From assembly GCA_029067895.1 (NCBI GenBank), contig JAIEDQ010000060.1:1-62291 (forward strand): a stretch of DNA of 62,291 bases. Direction: 5' to 3'. Position numbers and translations under genes: made by a program. This document shows, in pieces, positions 35,180 through 44,290 of the stretch. Every line of letters begins with the position of its first letter. Position 1 is the first letter of the stretch. This DNA comes from Oscillospiraceae bacterium (GTDB lineage Bacteria; Bacillota; Clostridia; Oscillospirales; Ruminococcaceae). The notes under the pieces are model-generated. The model was not told the origin of the DNA and did no database searches. It was given only the letters and a program-made list of their open reading frames with translations.

Positions 35180-35836
35180 ATGCGTATAAGAAGAAAAAAA
35201 TGGGCGCGTCCCGAGCTGGCGGTATGCCCCTACTATATCGAACACGCCGAGGAGCTGAAAGGAAAGTGGAACACAGTTTTCGGGGGCGGTAAGCCCCTCT
35301 ACGCGGAGCTTGGCTGCGGAAAGGGCTTGTTTGCGGCTCAGGCGGCGTTAAAGTACCCTGAAATAAACTGGCTTGCCATGGACATAAAAAGCGATATGCT
35401 TGGAGTTGCCCGCAGGACGGTGCAGAAAAGCTTTGACGAAGCGGACAGAGATGTTGACAATCTGAAGCTCGTTTCCTGCAATATCGAGCGCATATCCGAT
35501 TATTTCGGCGAAAACGACCGTGCGGACAGACTGTACATCAACTTCTGCAACCCTTGGCCCAAGGACAAGCACAACAAGCGCAGACTTACCCACACCAGAC
35601 AGCTTATGCAGTACCGCATTTTTCTTGCAGAGGGCGGCGAGATACACTTCAAGACGGACGACGACGAGCTTTTTGAGGAGTCGCTGGAATATTTTGCCGA
35701 AGCGAATTTCACCGTAAAGTATCTGACCCGCGACCTGCACGCAAGCGATTACCCCGACAATCTTGTCACGGAGCATGAGAAAATGTTTACCGAGGAGGGA
35801 AAGAAGATCAAGTTCCTTATCGCGGTGAAAAACTGA
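35180..35836 (+). CDS. trmB: tRNA (guanine-N7-)-methyltransferase
   Basis: 218 aa. SAM-binding ELGCGKGLFAAQAALKYP, then WLAMDIKSDMLGVARRTV, then the TrmB-specific LYINFCNPWPKDKHNKRRLTH and the closing TEHEKMFTEEGKKIKFL. It makes m7G46 in the variable loop of tRNAs. The start follows AAGGAG. Co-transcribed with the DUF3592-like gene 13 bp downstream. Confidence 0.96.
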   Translation: MRIRRKKWARPELAVCPYYIEHAEELKGKWNTVFGGGKPLYAELGCGKGLFAAQAALKYPEINWLAMDIKSDMLGVARRTVQKSFDEADRDVDNLKLVSCNIERISDYFGENDRADRLYINFCNPWPKDKHNKRRLTHTRQLMQYRIFLAEGGEIHFKTDDDELFEESLEYFAEANFTVKYLTRDLHASDYPDNLVTEHEKMFTEEGKKIKFLIAVKN

Positions 35837-35849
35837 AAGGACAGTTGAA

Positions 35850-36374
35850 ATGAAAAGTAAAACAAATGTAACAAAGCGATTATTATTTCTCCCCCTTTAT
35901 GCGGCGGCGGTGATCTTTATTTCATTTATCGGCGTTTTCATATCAAAGGGTCTGAATGATTACAGCATCTATAAAGCCCACTCGTGGATCGAAATCGATG
36001 CGCGCTTTTCCGGCTCGGAAGCATACCAAAAGCTTGAAAGCAGACGTACAGCCAACGGTCATCATCACACCTTTCATGTCACCCGATACAAATGGGAATA
36101 CTGCTATGAGCTGGACGGAGAGCAGTATTACTTTACTATAGATAACAACCAAAAAAGCGAGCCTGAAAATCCCGTCAGAAAAATCATTGCGGCTGAGGAC
36201 GACCACTCACTGCACCTGCTTTACGGCAGCGGCGGAGTTTTGATATTCATGCTTGTATTATCTGCGTTCATAATAGCTTCGGTAATTTTTGCCGCGCTTT
36301 GTATCACGATAAAGATATCGCGCAAAGCTAAGCATAAAAACGACGATTACGAAGCATATACCGACGATACATAA
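35850..36374 (+). CDS. DUF3592-like membrane protein
   Basis: 174 aa. Two membrane segments (about 10-32 and 125-150) flank an extracytoplasmic domain whose core, TRYKWEYCYELDGEQYYFTI, resembles the DUF3592 pattern of a strand-rich domain between two helices. Function unknown. It starts behind AAAGGAC and is probably carried by the trmB transcript. It ends at the structured terminator element shared with the convergent DUF624 gene. Confidence 0.7.
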   Translation: MKSKTNVTKRLLFLPLYAAAVIFISFIGVFISKGLNDYSIYKAHSWIEIDARFSGSEAYQKLESRRTANGHHHTFHVTRYKWEYCYELDGEQYYFTIDNNQKSEPENPVRKIIAAEDDHSLHLLYGSGGVLIFMLVLSAFIIASVIFAALCITIKISRKAKHKNDDYEAYTDDT

Positions 36375-36496
36375 AAAAAGCAGGAGAAAGGCTGAGCCTT
36401 TACCCTTGCCGTCATAATTTGACGGTAAGGGTAATTCTCTGCCGAGACGAAAGATACTTCCGTACCGTTATTCGCCTAACGCTCTCCTGCTTTTTT
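36374..36496. terminator. Bidirectional terminator with a structured insertion in its loop
   Basis: Outer stem: AAAAAAGCAGGAGA pairs with TCTCCTGCTTTTTT (14 bp, A-run on one side and T-run on the other). The loop is about 95 bases and itself holds hairpin AAAGGC-TGA-GCCTTT (36387-36401) and a 15-bp hairpin TTACCCTTGCCGTCA / TGACGGTAAGGGTAA (36400-36434, one G-U). It lies between two convergent genes. It looks like a normal terminator whose loop was enlarged by an insertion. Confidence 0.7.
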
Positions 36497-36507
36497 ATTT
36501 TTGACAT

Positions 36508-37173
36508 TTACTGTTCGGCTTCGCTGTTTTCAGCGGTATCTCCGCTGTCGGGGACAGTCCCCGGTATCTTTTCAAGCTCGCGGAATATCACCGACGCAAA
36601 GCTGCACACCGTAAGGTTCATAAAAGCAAATCCCGCAAGAACAAGCAGTATCATAGTCTGAAACGACCACAGCATTACCGCCGCTTCAAACGCAACGATG
36701 ACTGCCAGCAGAAGCGATCGCAGGAAATACCTCATGCTTATACGAAAGGAATTTTTCAGGCTGTTCAGGATCGTGTTCTCGTACCGCGCCAGAAGCGGGT
36801 AAACATACAGCAGCGAGAAGCCGAACACATACGCCGCGATTATTCCCGTTATCAGGAACAGAAGCGAATTTTCCTCGGCTGCGCTGAACATCTGGAAATC
36901 CAGCCAGACCGCCCACACGCATATTGCCGTGATGAACGTCATAGGTATCCCCTGCTTCAGATTTTCCTTGAACGCCTTGAAGAAGTCCCGTCCGATGTAG
37001 CCCTCGCGCCCCTCGGCGATACGCAGCGATACCGACGAAGCCGCGATCGTAGACGCGCCTATCGTCACTATCGGCAGACTGCAAAGTATCCACAAAAGAT
37101 TGAGAGTCACCACGTCCGTAAGTCTGCTCATAAACCTGTACAGCTTACTGTCGGGACTGAAAAAACCTGCCAT
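36508..37173 (-). CDS. DUF624 (YesL-like) membrane protein
   Basis: 221 aa from the ATG at 37173 (MAGFFSPDSKLYRFMSRLTD), behind AAAGGA. It has five to six membrane segments with the family pattern (LTDVVTLNLLWILCSLPIVTIGASTIAA and PLLARYENTILNSLKNSF). DUF624 proteins sit in sugar ABC importer operons such as yes and lpl; their role is unknown, possibly assembly of the permease. It is the last gene of the glycan importer group here. A terminator-like hairpin precedes it. Confidence 0.85.
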   Translation of the reverse strand: MAGFFSPDSKLYRFMSRLTDVVTLNLLWILCSLPIVTIGASTIAASSVSLRIAEGREGYIGRDFFKAFKENLKQGIPMTFITAICVWAVWLDFQMFSAAEENSLLFLITGIIAAYVFGFSLLYVYPLLARYENTILNSLKNSFRISMRYFLRSLLLAVIVAFEAAVMLWSFQTMILLVLAGFAFMNLTVCSFASVIFRELEKIPGTVPDSGDTAENSEAEQ

Positions 37174-37191
37174 AAGCGTATTTCCTTTCAA

Positions 37192-37238
37192 GAAAAACGG
37201 GCGCGCCCGCAGCATTGCAGCGGCAGAACGCGCACCGA
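37192..37238 (-). terminator. Hairpin with T-run before the DUF624 gene (terminator or attenuator)
   Basis: On the minus strand GGTGCGCG...CGCGCCC can form a GC-rich stem with CCGC/GCGG inside, followed by GTTTTT. It ends just before the ribosome site of the DUF624 gene, so it would cut expression of that gene relative to the binding protein. Confidence 0.55.
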
Positions 37239-37340
37239 AAATTTTTAATTAGCCTTTCGTGCAATCCTTATGCCAAAACTTTTTCTCGTCTCGGAAGAAC
37301 AGCACGGTTACTCACTTTAGACGGCGGCATGCATAATGGC

Positions 37341-39200
37341 TCAGCCATTTCTTACAGCGTCGTCAAGACCCTTTCTTCTTTCAGCTTCGCCGAGAGAATA
37401 TGCCTTGCACTCGCCGGTGGGGTCGTACTCGTTGCACTTCTGGATCATTTCGGCAACTATCTTGTCGTACTCATCATCGGACTTAGCGTAGATCGCCTGC
37501 CATGAGTAAGTGGTTACGCACTTTGTTACCTGCTTCCAGATAACCTTCAGCTCGTCGGACTGAGGCGAAATGCTGAATGAAGTACCGAGCAGTACCTTAT
37601 AGTCGCGGTTGTTCATATACTCCTGAGCGTTGTAAGCGTTATTGAACTCTCTCCAGTCATTGAGAATGTCGTAGTTAAGGTTTGCGCGGCGGCTTATCCA
37701 GTTCTCGCAGTTGTAGGTGTCGTTGGCGGATTCGGGGTTCTTTGCGTCTCTTGTCCAGGTGTTGTTGTTCGCCTGGAAAGTACCCTCATTAAAGGAAGCT
37801 CCGCCCCATTCGCTGGGCATCATAGTACCCTTTCTGTCCTTATAGGCAAGCTCGCCAAGCTCGGTAAAGCAGGTGTTGCCATCGTCGTCGTAGTACCAGC
37901 ACACGTCCTTGGGTCCGTACCAGTATGTGAGGTATCCCTCGGGAGTTGCAAGGTAGTTGAGGATAGCCATGCAAAGCTCGGGATATTCAGTATTTGCTCC
38001 GATAGTCCAGATCCTGTTTCCGCCCAAAACGTTCATACCTGCGCAGATAGGAGTAGCGTCGTCCGGCATAAGGGGATACATACCTTTGCCTGATTCGAGG
38101 TGCTCCTCGCTGTTGTAAAGCTGAGAACCCGCATAGTCAAAGATAGAGAAGAATGTACCGCCTGCCTTTACCTTTTCGGACATCTCCGCATAGGTCTGGG
38201 TCATGGAGTCGGGGTCGATAAGTCCTGCCTGATAAAGCTTGTTGAAGAACTTAAGGCTTGTCAGATAGGGACTTCCATCATCAAGAGCATAGTAGTACTC
38301 GCCGTTGTCGGGGTTGTAGTGACCGAGACCCATGTCTCCCTCATAGCCCCAGTAGCAGGTAGCGAAGCTCTTTACGTACATTACCATATCGCCGTCCCAG
38401 TCGGGCCAGAGGGAAACCGCATATGTTTCGCCGCCTACCTCGTCGGTGGGACATATCTCTTTCATCTTGAGCATAAGGTCGAAGAATTCGTCGATATTTT
38501 TTACGGAAGGATATCCAAGCTCCTTGTAGAGATCCCAGCGAACGTCCATGGTATAGATGAACGCCTCGTGATCCTCAATACTGGAAGCAACATTGTGACC
38601 GAAACCGTGTACAATGTGTTTGCCGTCTACGGATTCGTTGAGGCTTGCGTTATTTTCAAGAGCCTGAGCCATATGCTCCTTTATGTAGCCGCCGTAATTG
38701 TCAAGCAGATCGTCGTCGTTCCAGTCATAGAGCATACCCTCTTTCACAGCGCGGGAATATTCGCTGCCTGCACCCAAAATAACGATATCGCCCAGGTTTC
38801 CGGACTCCATACGGGTATCGAACATACCGTCTTTATTATCGGGAATGATGTTAAGTTCAACATTGAACTTTCTCTTCATTACCTCGCCGAACCATCCTGC
38901 CTGAATTCCGTTGTAGTTTGCAAGCTGGCTGAAAACGTTCAGAGTGATGGTCTGGTCGCCGTAAAGCTCGGCAAACTCGGCTTTCAGGTCTCTGTCCTCC
39001 GCGGGAGCGGATGCTGCTCCGTCATCTGCGGAATCTCCTGCATCGGCAGCGTCTCCGCCGTCTGCGGAATCTCCGCCGCCGTTTGCAGCGGACGTTACCG
39101 CAACGTCTGTGGGAGCCTGGATCTCGGAATTTCCGCAGCCCGCAAGCGTGCCCATCAATGCGAGAGAGGTTACTCCCGCAAGAATTTTTTTGATTTTCAT
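37341..39200 (-). CDS. Lipoprotein solute-binding protein of a polysaccharide ABC importer
   Basis: 619 aa. Lipobox LAGC at about 19-22, an Asp/Ala-rich linker, then a large family 1 extracellular solute-binding fold of the LplA type (QTITLNVFSQLANYNGIQAGWFGEVMKRKFNVELNI). Long LplA-like binding proteins capture oligosaccharides from complex glycans. The operon order is two permeases, binding protein, DUF624. No ATPase is present; these importers usually borrow a shared MsmX-type ATPase encoded elsewhere. The TGA stop falls in the loop of a hairpin (AATGGC-TGA-GCCATT). Confidence 0.9.
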   Translation of the reverse strand: MKIKKILAGVTSLALMGTLAGCGNSEIQAPTDVAVTSAANGGGDSADGGDAADAGDSADDGAASAPAEDRDLKAEFAELYGDQTITLNVFSQLANYNGIQAGWFGEVMKRKFNVELNIIPDNKDGMFDTRMESGNLGDIVILGAGSEYSRAVKEGMLYDWNDDDLLDNYGGYIKEHMAQALENNASLNESVDGKHIVHGFGHNVASSIEDHEAFIYTMDVRWDLYKELGYPSVKNIDEFFDLMLKMKEICPTDEVGGETYAVSLWPDWDGDMVMYVKSFATCYWGYEGDMGLGHYNPDNGEYYYALDDGSPYLTSLKFFNKLYQAGLIDPDSMTQTYAEMSEKVKAGGTFFSIFDYAGSQLYNSEEHLESGKGMYPLMPDDATPICAGMNVLGGNRIWTIGANTEYPELCMAILNYLATPEGYLTYWYGPKDVCWYYDDDGNTCFTELGELAYKDRKGTMMPSEWGGASFNEGTFQANNNTWTRDAKNPESANDTYNCENWISRRANLNYDILNDWREFNNAYNAQEYMNNRDYKVLLGTSFSISPQSDELKVIWKQVTKCVTTYSWQAIYAKSDDEYDKIVAEMIQKCNEYDPTGECKAYSLGEAERRKGLDDAVRNG

Positions 39201-39273
39201 ACAGTTCCTCCTAAAAATATTTTAAACATGACATACTGTTGTCTTGTTAAGCATGGTATAGTAAAAGCATGGA

Positions 39274-40242
39274 TCAGCCTTTGACCGCGCCAAGCATAAG
39301 ACCCTTTTCAAAGTATCTCTGCATAAAGGGATATACGCACAGAATAGGAATGATAGTAACCATGGAAATGGTGTACTGAATGATCTTGGTGTTCATCTGT
39401 CCTGCAATGGCGACGGTGTCGGAGCTGCTTATGCCGCTCTGCACCATAGCGCTGATGTTGGAGCTTTTTTGCAGATAGATATACAGTCTGTGCTGAAGCG
39501 TGAACAGCTCGGGACGGTTGGCGTTGAGGATAAGCGAATCCTGGAAAGAGTTCCAGTGACCCACCGCGCCGAATATGGCGATCGTGGCAAGGATAGGCTT
39601 GCTCAAAGGCCAGATGATCTTATGGAAGATCGTCCAGTAGCTTGCGCCGTCCATGTAGGCGCTCTCCTCGATCTCACCGGGGATAGACTCCACGTAGGTT
39701 TTCACCAGAATGATGTTGTAGGGCGAAACTATGCCGGGAATGATATACGCCGCAAAGGTGTCGGTAAGACCCAGCGTAGCCATGTTCAGGTACCAAGGGA
39801 TAAGTCCCGCGTTAAAGTACATGGTGATTACCAGAAAACGGTACCAGAACTGTCTGTGCCACATTTCCTTTTTGGTAACCAGATATCCCGCAAGCGCGGA
39901 AACGAAAACCATCAGTGCAGTACCGAGAACAGTTCTGATGAAAGTTATCAGTACGGAATTCCACAGGTCGTTTACCTTGCCCATCTGGATATAGTTGGAA
40001 ATTGTCAGTCCCTTTGGAACAAGCGTTATCGCGCCCTTAGTGACAAGCTCGTTGTCCGAGATGGTGTTGATAAACAGATAGTAGAACGGGAAAACACAGC
40101 TCAGTGTAAAAACAATAAAGAAAGCGTAGTTGATGATGTTGAACACGACGTCGCCGGGAGTCAGCTTTATATGGGTGGTATGCTCCTTGAAGTATTTTTC
40201 CTCCTGACGCTTCTGCTTTTTAGTAAGCTTTATATCACTCAT
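39274..40242 (-). CDS. ABC sugar importer permease (LplC/MsmG type)
   Basis: 322 aa, six membrane segments. The N-terminal pattern (FNIINYAFFIVFTLSCVFPFYYLFINTIS) and the long loop naming the strand LVPKGLTISNY are typical of LplC/YtcP. The EAA loop that contacts the ATPase reads EIEESAYMDGASYWTIFHKIIWPLSKP. It forms a heterodimer with the product of the gene 12 bp upstream. Substrate is presumably an oligosaccharide. Confidence 0.92.
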   Translation of the reverse strand: MSDIKLTKKQKRQEEKYFKEHTTHIKLTPGDVVFNIINYAFFIVFTLSCVFPFYYLFINTISDNELVTKGAITLVPKGLTISNYIQMGKVNDLWNSVLITFIRTVLGTALMVFVSALAGYLVTKKEMWHRQFWYRFLVITMYFNAGLIPWYLNMATLGLTDTFAAYIIPGIVSPYNIILVKTYVESIPGEIEESAYMDGASYWTIFHKIIWPLSKPILATIAIFGAVGHWNSFQDSLILNANRPELFTLQHRLYIYLQKSSNISAMVQSGISSSDTVAIAGQMNTKIIQYTISMVTIIPILCVYPFMQRYFEKGLMLGAVKG

Positions 40243-40254
40243 TCCGCCGCCTCC

Positions 40255-41790
40255 TTAAACAATACTTTCGCCGCGTACCGCCTTGGAAACTCCGTTTGCG
40301 GCAAACAGCAGGATTACGCTGACGATAGACTTGACCATACCTACCACGGTAGACAGCGGGATAAGTCCCGAACCGATACCTAAATTATAAACGTATAGGT
40401 CGAGAACCTGTATCTGCTCGCGGTTTACCGCATTGGAGAATACCAGGTACTGATCCATACCGTTTGAAAGGATATTTGCAATGGACATCAGCAGCAGTAC
40501 GCAGTAGGTGGGGATAAGCTCGGGAACGGTGATATACCACATTCTGGCAAATCTGCCCGCTCCGTCAACGGTAGCAGCCTCGAAAAGACCCTGATCGATA
40601 CCCGAAATGGCGGCTATGTAAATGATAGCGCTCCAGCCCACGCCTTTCCACAGACCCCATGCAAGCATTTTCAGCCACATATGATCTTTTTCCATGAGGT
40701 AGTTTGTGATAACCTTAGCCTCATCGGGGTGCAGGCTGTTGAGCATGGTATTGATAAATCCGTCGGTTGAGAAGATAGCCAGCGCAAGGGCGTAAACCAG
40801 TACCCAGCTTATAAAGTTAGGTATGGTGGTAAAGGTCTGAACGATACGTCTGAAATGGGTGTTCTTGATCTCCGAGAGGAAGATGGCGAAAGCCATAGGC
40901 ACCCAGCTTGTCAGTATACCGAGACCGCTCATTGCAAGTGTGTTTTTAAGCACATTCATGATGTCCTTTTTGGTGGCGGCTGTCTTGAATATTTCGGTAA
41001 ACCACTTGAAGCCCACGAATTTGTCCATGGACAGTGTTTCGCCCGACTTATAGTCAAAGAACGCGTATCTCCAGCCGTACAGGGGAAGATAGCTGAATAC
41101 GAACGCCAGCGCGATTATCGGGAGCATCATGAGGAACAGTCTGAACCTTGGTTCCATATCCAGACCCTCGCCCGCCTCGGCTTTCGGCACAAGGAAAAAG
41201 TTTATCAGGGATACCGCGATATAGATTATTCCGATAGCCAAATACACGTACATGATGTTCGGACGTATGAGCTTCATATCATCAAACTTGCCCGATGCGT
41301 AGGAATTATTGATAAGACCGTTCAGGATAGGATTTATCCTCAGCACGCCCACAAGCTCAACGGCTCCCGCCGCAAGCGTAAAGAAGCAGCCGATCTTTTT
41401 CATGTTCCTGTTGCCCAGCGACATACAGCCGCCCACTATCGCTATAACTGCGGCAACGATTATAAGCGCGGCACAGAAGCTCAGACTTTTGAAAGCGGGT
41501 TCAAGCCAGTCCTGTCTTCTGAGCACCGCCTTGAAGGTGCTGAGCATTGATTTATAGGAAATAGCACAGGTGAAAAGGGACATATTTCCGTTAATATTTT
41601 GGCTTATTCTTACAGCGTTAAAGGTAGGAAAAAACAGCGCGAAAACATTGACGACCACAGCGCAGCGCATGATCATGTACAGTACGTCGGCGATCTTTTC
41701 GGTCATCGTTTTCGGCTCGTAATAGTTTTTGTCTTTTCTTGTAAGCTTGTCGGACTTTTTTGAAAGAGTAACCGCGGAGCTGCTTGCCAT
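40255..41790 (-). CDS. ABC sugar importer permease (LplB type) with N-terminal membrane extension
   Basis: 511 aa, longer than the usual 300. The last 300 residues are the permease proper, with the EAA loop GLFEAATVDGAGRFARMWYITVPELIP. The first 200 residues add about four further membrane segments and no known domain. I start at the ATG at 41790 (MASSSAVTLSKK), because the track start lies on AAAGGA, which then serves as the ribosome site. First gene of the importer operon. I see no convincing promoter upstream, only a TTGACT box near 41907 without a -10. Confidence 0.88.
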   Translation of the reverse strand: MASSSAVTLSKKSDKLTRKDKNYYEPKTMTEKIADVLYMIMRCAVVVNVFALFFPTFNAVRISQNINGNMSLFTCAISYKSMLSTFKAVLRRQDWLEPAFKSLSFCAALIIVAAVIAIVGGCMSLGNRNMKKIGCFFTLAAGAVELVGVLRINPILNGLINNSYASGKFDDMKLIRPNIMYVYLAIGIIYIAVSLINFFLVPKAEAGEGLDMEPRFRLFLMMLPIIALAFVFSYLPLYGWRYAFFDYKSGETLSMDKFVGFKWFTEIFKTAATKKDIMNVLKNTLAMSGLGILTSWVPMAFAIFLSEIKNTHFRRIVQTFTTIPNFISWVLVYALALAIFSTDGFINTMLNSLHPDEAKVITNYLMEKDHMWLKMLAWGLWKGVGWSAIIYIAAISGIDQGLFEAATVDGAGRFARMWYITVPELIPTYCVLLLMSIANILSNGMDQYLVFSNAVNREQIQVLDLYVYNLGIGSGLIPLSTVVGMVKSIVSVILLFAANGVSKAVRGESIV

Positions 41791-41854
41791 TTTGTTAATC
41801 AATCCTTTCATAGATGAATTTTACGGCAGGGATATTCCGCCGGAATAAAAAGTA

Positions 41855-41897
41855 TCGGACTGCCGCAAACCATGTTTTTACGGCAGCGACAGCCCGA
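41855..41897 (-). terminator. Terminator of the small surface protein
   Basis: CTGCCG / CGGCAG core with bulged extensions (GGGCTGTCG...), followed on the minus strand by TACTTTTTATT. It separates the surface protein from the importer operon. Confidence 0.6.
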
Positions 41898-41933
41898 AAG
41901 CATTAAGTCAATTCATGTGTGAAAGTTCCGAGA

Positions 41934-42656
41934 TTACTTTCTCTTCTTGGAAACAACAGCAGCAGCGCCTGCAACAGCCATTACGGAAGCCATAGCTGCA
42001 ACGGGGAGGTTGCCTGTGGAAGCGGAAGTTGTGGGAGTTGTATCAGCAGCGGGAGCAGCGTCTTCGGTAGCTGCGGGAGCAGCAGCCTCAGCGGAGCCCA
42101 TGCCGGAAACTGTGAATTCCATCTCTACGGAGTCAGTAGGCATCATATAAGCGAAGAGACCGTCCTCCTTGCCGAGGTCGTCGTTCCAGATATTGCGAGC
42201 CTGTACTTGGATATATGCTCCGGTATCCTCGGGAATATAAGCCTCGTCAAAGGTGTACTTTTTCTGACCGTCGATAATAACATTAACGTTAGTAATAGAT
42301 ACGCCTGCGTCAACAGGAATGTCCGTAGATACGAACAGAAGGCTGAAAAGCTCTTCGTCGCTGAGGTCTGCGCCTGTAAGGGAAACCTTGTAGGTTCCGT
42401 CGCCTGTGATCTCAACATCTGTGAAAGTACCGTCGATATCTGCGGGTGCGCCGTCCTTGCTGAGCTTGTTAAAAGAATCATAAGTTTCTTTTCCGAAGCT
42501 TCCGTCATCCCAAGCATTTCTGAAGATCCAGCTCGGATTTGTCTGAACGCCCAGGTAAGCGTGGTAGGTGTCAGCCGCGGAAACGGGCATTGAAACAAAT
42601 GTGGAAACAGCCATAGCTGCTGCGGCGATCACGCCGAAAATTCTTGATTTCTTCAT
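41934..42656 (-). CDS. Surface protein with C-terminal anchor, beta-sandwich domain
   Basis: 240 aa from the ATG at 42656 (MKKSRIFGVIAAA), behind AAGGAGA. Signal peptide to about residue 28. A beta-sandwich domain at 29-185 (TYHAYLGVQTNPSWIFRNAW, TDVEITGDGTYKVSLTGADL) resembles the carbohydrate-binding-like modules of the 967-aa surface protein. An Ala/Pro/Thr linker follows, then a sorting-like tail (STGNLPVAAMASVMAVAGAAAVVSKKRK). It lacks a proper LPXTG but has the hydrophobic stretch and basic end. It stands just upstream of the glycan importer with its own strong promoter and palindrome, so it may present the glycan to the importer; that is inference. Confidence 0.75.
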   Translation of the reverse strand: MKKSRIFGVIAAAAMAVSTFVSMPVSAADTYHAYLGVQTNPSWIFRNAWDDGSFGKETYDSFNKLSKDGAPADIDGTFTDVEITGDGTYKVSLTGADLSDEELFSLLFVSTDIPVDAGVSITNVNVIIDGQKKYTFDEAYIPEDTGAYIQVQARNIWNDDLGKEDGLFAYMMPTDSVEMEFTVSGMGSAEAAAPAATEDAAPAADTTPTTSASTGNLPVAAMASVMAVAGAAAVVSKKRK

Positions 42657-42687
42657 AATTATCATTCTCCTTTTTATCAGGTATGCA

Positions 42688-42709
42688 ATGTAAATGATTA
42701 CATTTACAT
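42688..42709 (-). promoter_or_regulatory. Perfect inverted repeat, likely operator
   Basis: ATGTAAATG-ATTA-CATTTACAT: 9-bp perfect arms, 4-base centre, lying about 20 bases downstream of the -10 box and upstream of the ribosome site. A dimeric repressor binding here would block transcription. Regulator unknown. Confidence 0.6.
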
Positions 42710-42730
42710 ATACACCCTCTATTATTAACA

Positions 42731-42759
42731 ATTTTAATACAAATCTTACACGGTGTCAA
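42731..42759 (-). promoter_or_regulatory. Strong sigma-A promoter of the surface protein gene
   Basis: Minus strand TTGACA (consensus), 17 bases, TAAAAT. Confidence 0.85.
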
Positions 42760-42915
42760 TTAACATTTTCACCAAATACTCACATCTCTTTATGGAAATT
42801 CACACAAAAATTACCTAATCCCACATGAAATAATTTTGCCTTTACAACATAAAAATACCCAAAAACCGCGTAACATCACAATTTTACGAAAAAGAAAAAA
42901 TTTCCTTGTTTCATA

Positions 42916-42944
42916 TTGAAATGAGGTTTTTTTTGTGGTATAAT
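42916..42944 (+). promoter_or_regulatory. Sigma-A promoter of the obgE operon
   Basis: TTGAAA, 17 bases, TATAAT, about 40 bases before the obgE start. Confidence 0.85.
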
Positions 42945-42988
42945 AGTATGGATAATTTCATTCCGTGAAACGTGAAAGAGGTAAAGCC

Positions 42989-44269
42989 ATGTTTGTTGAT
43001 AAGGCTAAAATAAAGATAAAGGCGGGAGACGGCGGCGACGGCGCGGTCTCTTTTCACCGTGAGAAATACGTGGCGGCGGGCGGTCCCGACGGCGGCGACG
43101 GCGGCAAGGGCGGCGATATCGTTTTTCTTGTGGACGACAACTTCTCCACGCTGGAGGACTTCCGCTACAAAAGAAAATACGTCGCCGAGCGCGGCGGAAA
43201 CGGCTCTTCGGGCAACAAAACGGGAAAAAACGCTCCCGACCTTATTATAAAAGTACCCCGCGGAACTCTTATCCGCGAGCTGCCATCCGAAAGGATAATG
43301 GCGGATATGTCGGGCAGCGAGCCGAAAATCCTTGCAAAGGGCGGCAAGGGCGGCAAGGGAAACGCACGGTTTGCAACTCCCACAAGGCAGATACCTAAAT
43401 TTGCCAAGCCCGGATTTTTGGGCGAGGAATACGAGGTCTCACTTGAACTGAAGCTTATTGCGGACGTGGGATTGGTAGGCTTTCCCAATGTAGGCAAATC
43501 CACTCTGATATCGGTGGTATCGGCGGCAAAGCCCAAGATCGCAAACTATCACTTCACCACGCTTACTCCCGTGCTGGGAGTTGTCAAGGTCAACGAGGAG
43601 AAATCCTTTGTTATGGCGGATATTCCCGGTCTTATCGAGGGCGCGGGAGACGGTGTGGGTCTTGGACACGAGTTCCTGCGGCACGTTGAAAGGTGCAGGC
43701 TGATAGTACACGTTGTTGACGTTTCCGGAGTTGAGGGACGCGATCCGAAAGAAGATTTCGAGATAATCAACCGCGAACTGAAAAAGTTCAGCGCCGACCT
43801 TGCCGACAGACCTCAGATCGTTGCCGCAAACAAATGCGACATGGCTTCTCCCGAACAGATAAAGGATTTCAGAAAATATGTGGAAAATCTCGGCTACGAC
43901 TTTTACGAAATATCAGCCGCAACAACTCAGGGTACAAAGCATCTTGTGAACGTTATCGCCGCGGAGCTTGACGCGCTCCCGCCGATAAAGGAGTACGAAG
44001 CCGAGCCGCTTACGCCCAAGCAGCTTGACGAGCGTGCGGGCATAGGCGAGAAATTCGAGATAACACGCGAGGACGACGGCGTTTACTACGTTGAAGCTCC
44101 ATGGCTGGAAAACATCATGCGCACCGTAGATATGGAGGACTACTCCTCATTGCAGTATTTCCAGAGAGTACTCCGTTCAAGCGGCATAATCGACAGGCTT
44201 GAAAAAATGGGTATCGACGAGGGCGACACGGTAAATATTTTCGGCTTCGAGTTTGACTTCTTATTTTAA
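42989..44269 (+). CDS. obgE: Obg-family ribosome-assembly GTPase
   Basis: 426 aa from the ATG at 42989 (MFVDKAKIKIKAGDGGDG), behind AAAGAGGT. Three parts: the glycine-rich Obg fold (AGDGGDGAVSFHREKYVAAGGPDGGDGGKGG), the G domain with GFPNVGKST, the TLTPVLG switch, DIPGLIEGA and ANKCDM, and a C-terminal OCT domain (FEITREDDGVYYVEAPWLENIM). It acts in 50S ribosome assembly and stringent control. First gene of a six-gene operon ending at the yebC terminator. Confidence 0.97.
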   Translation: MFVDKAKIKIKAGDGGDGAVSFHREKYVAAGGPDGGDGGKGGDIVFLVDDNFSTLEDFRYKRKYVAERGGNGSSGNKTGKNAPDLIIKVPRGTLIRELPSERIMADMSGSEPKILAKGGKGGKGNARFATPTRQIPKFAKPGFLGEEYEVSLELKLIADVGLVGFPNVGKSTLISVVSAAKPKIANYHFTTLTPVLGVVKVNEEKSFVMADIPGLIEGAGDGVGLGHEFLRHVERCRLIVHVVDVSGVEGRDPKEDFEIINRELKKFSADLADRPQIVAANKCDMASPEQIKDFRKYVENLGYDFYEISAATTQGTKHLVNVIAAELDALPPIKEYEAEPLTPKQLDERAGIGEKFEITREDDGVYYVEAPWLENIMRTVDMEDYSSLQYFQRVLRSSGIIDRLEKMGIDEGDTVNIFGFEFDFLF

Positions 44270-44290
44270 TGTACCTGAGGAGAAATTTGT

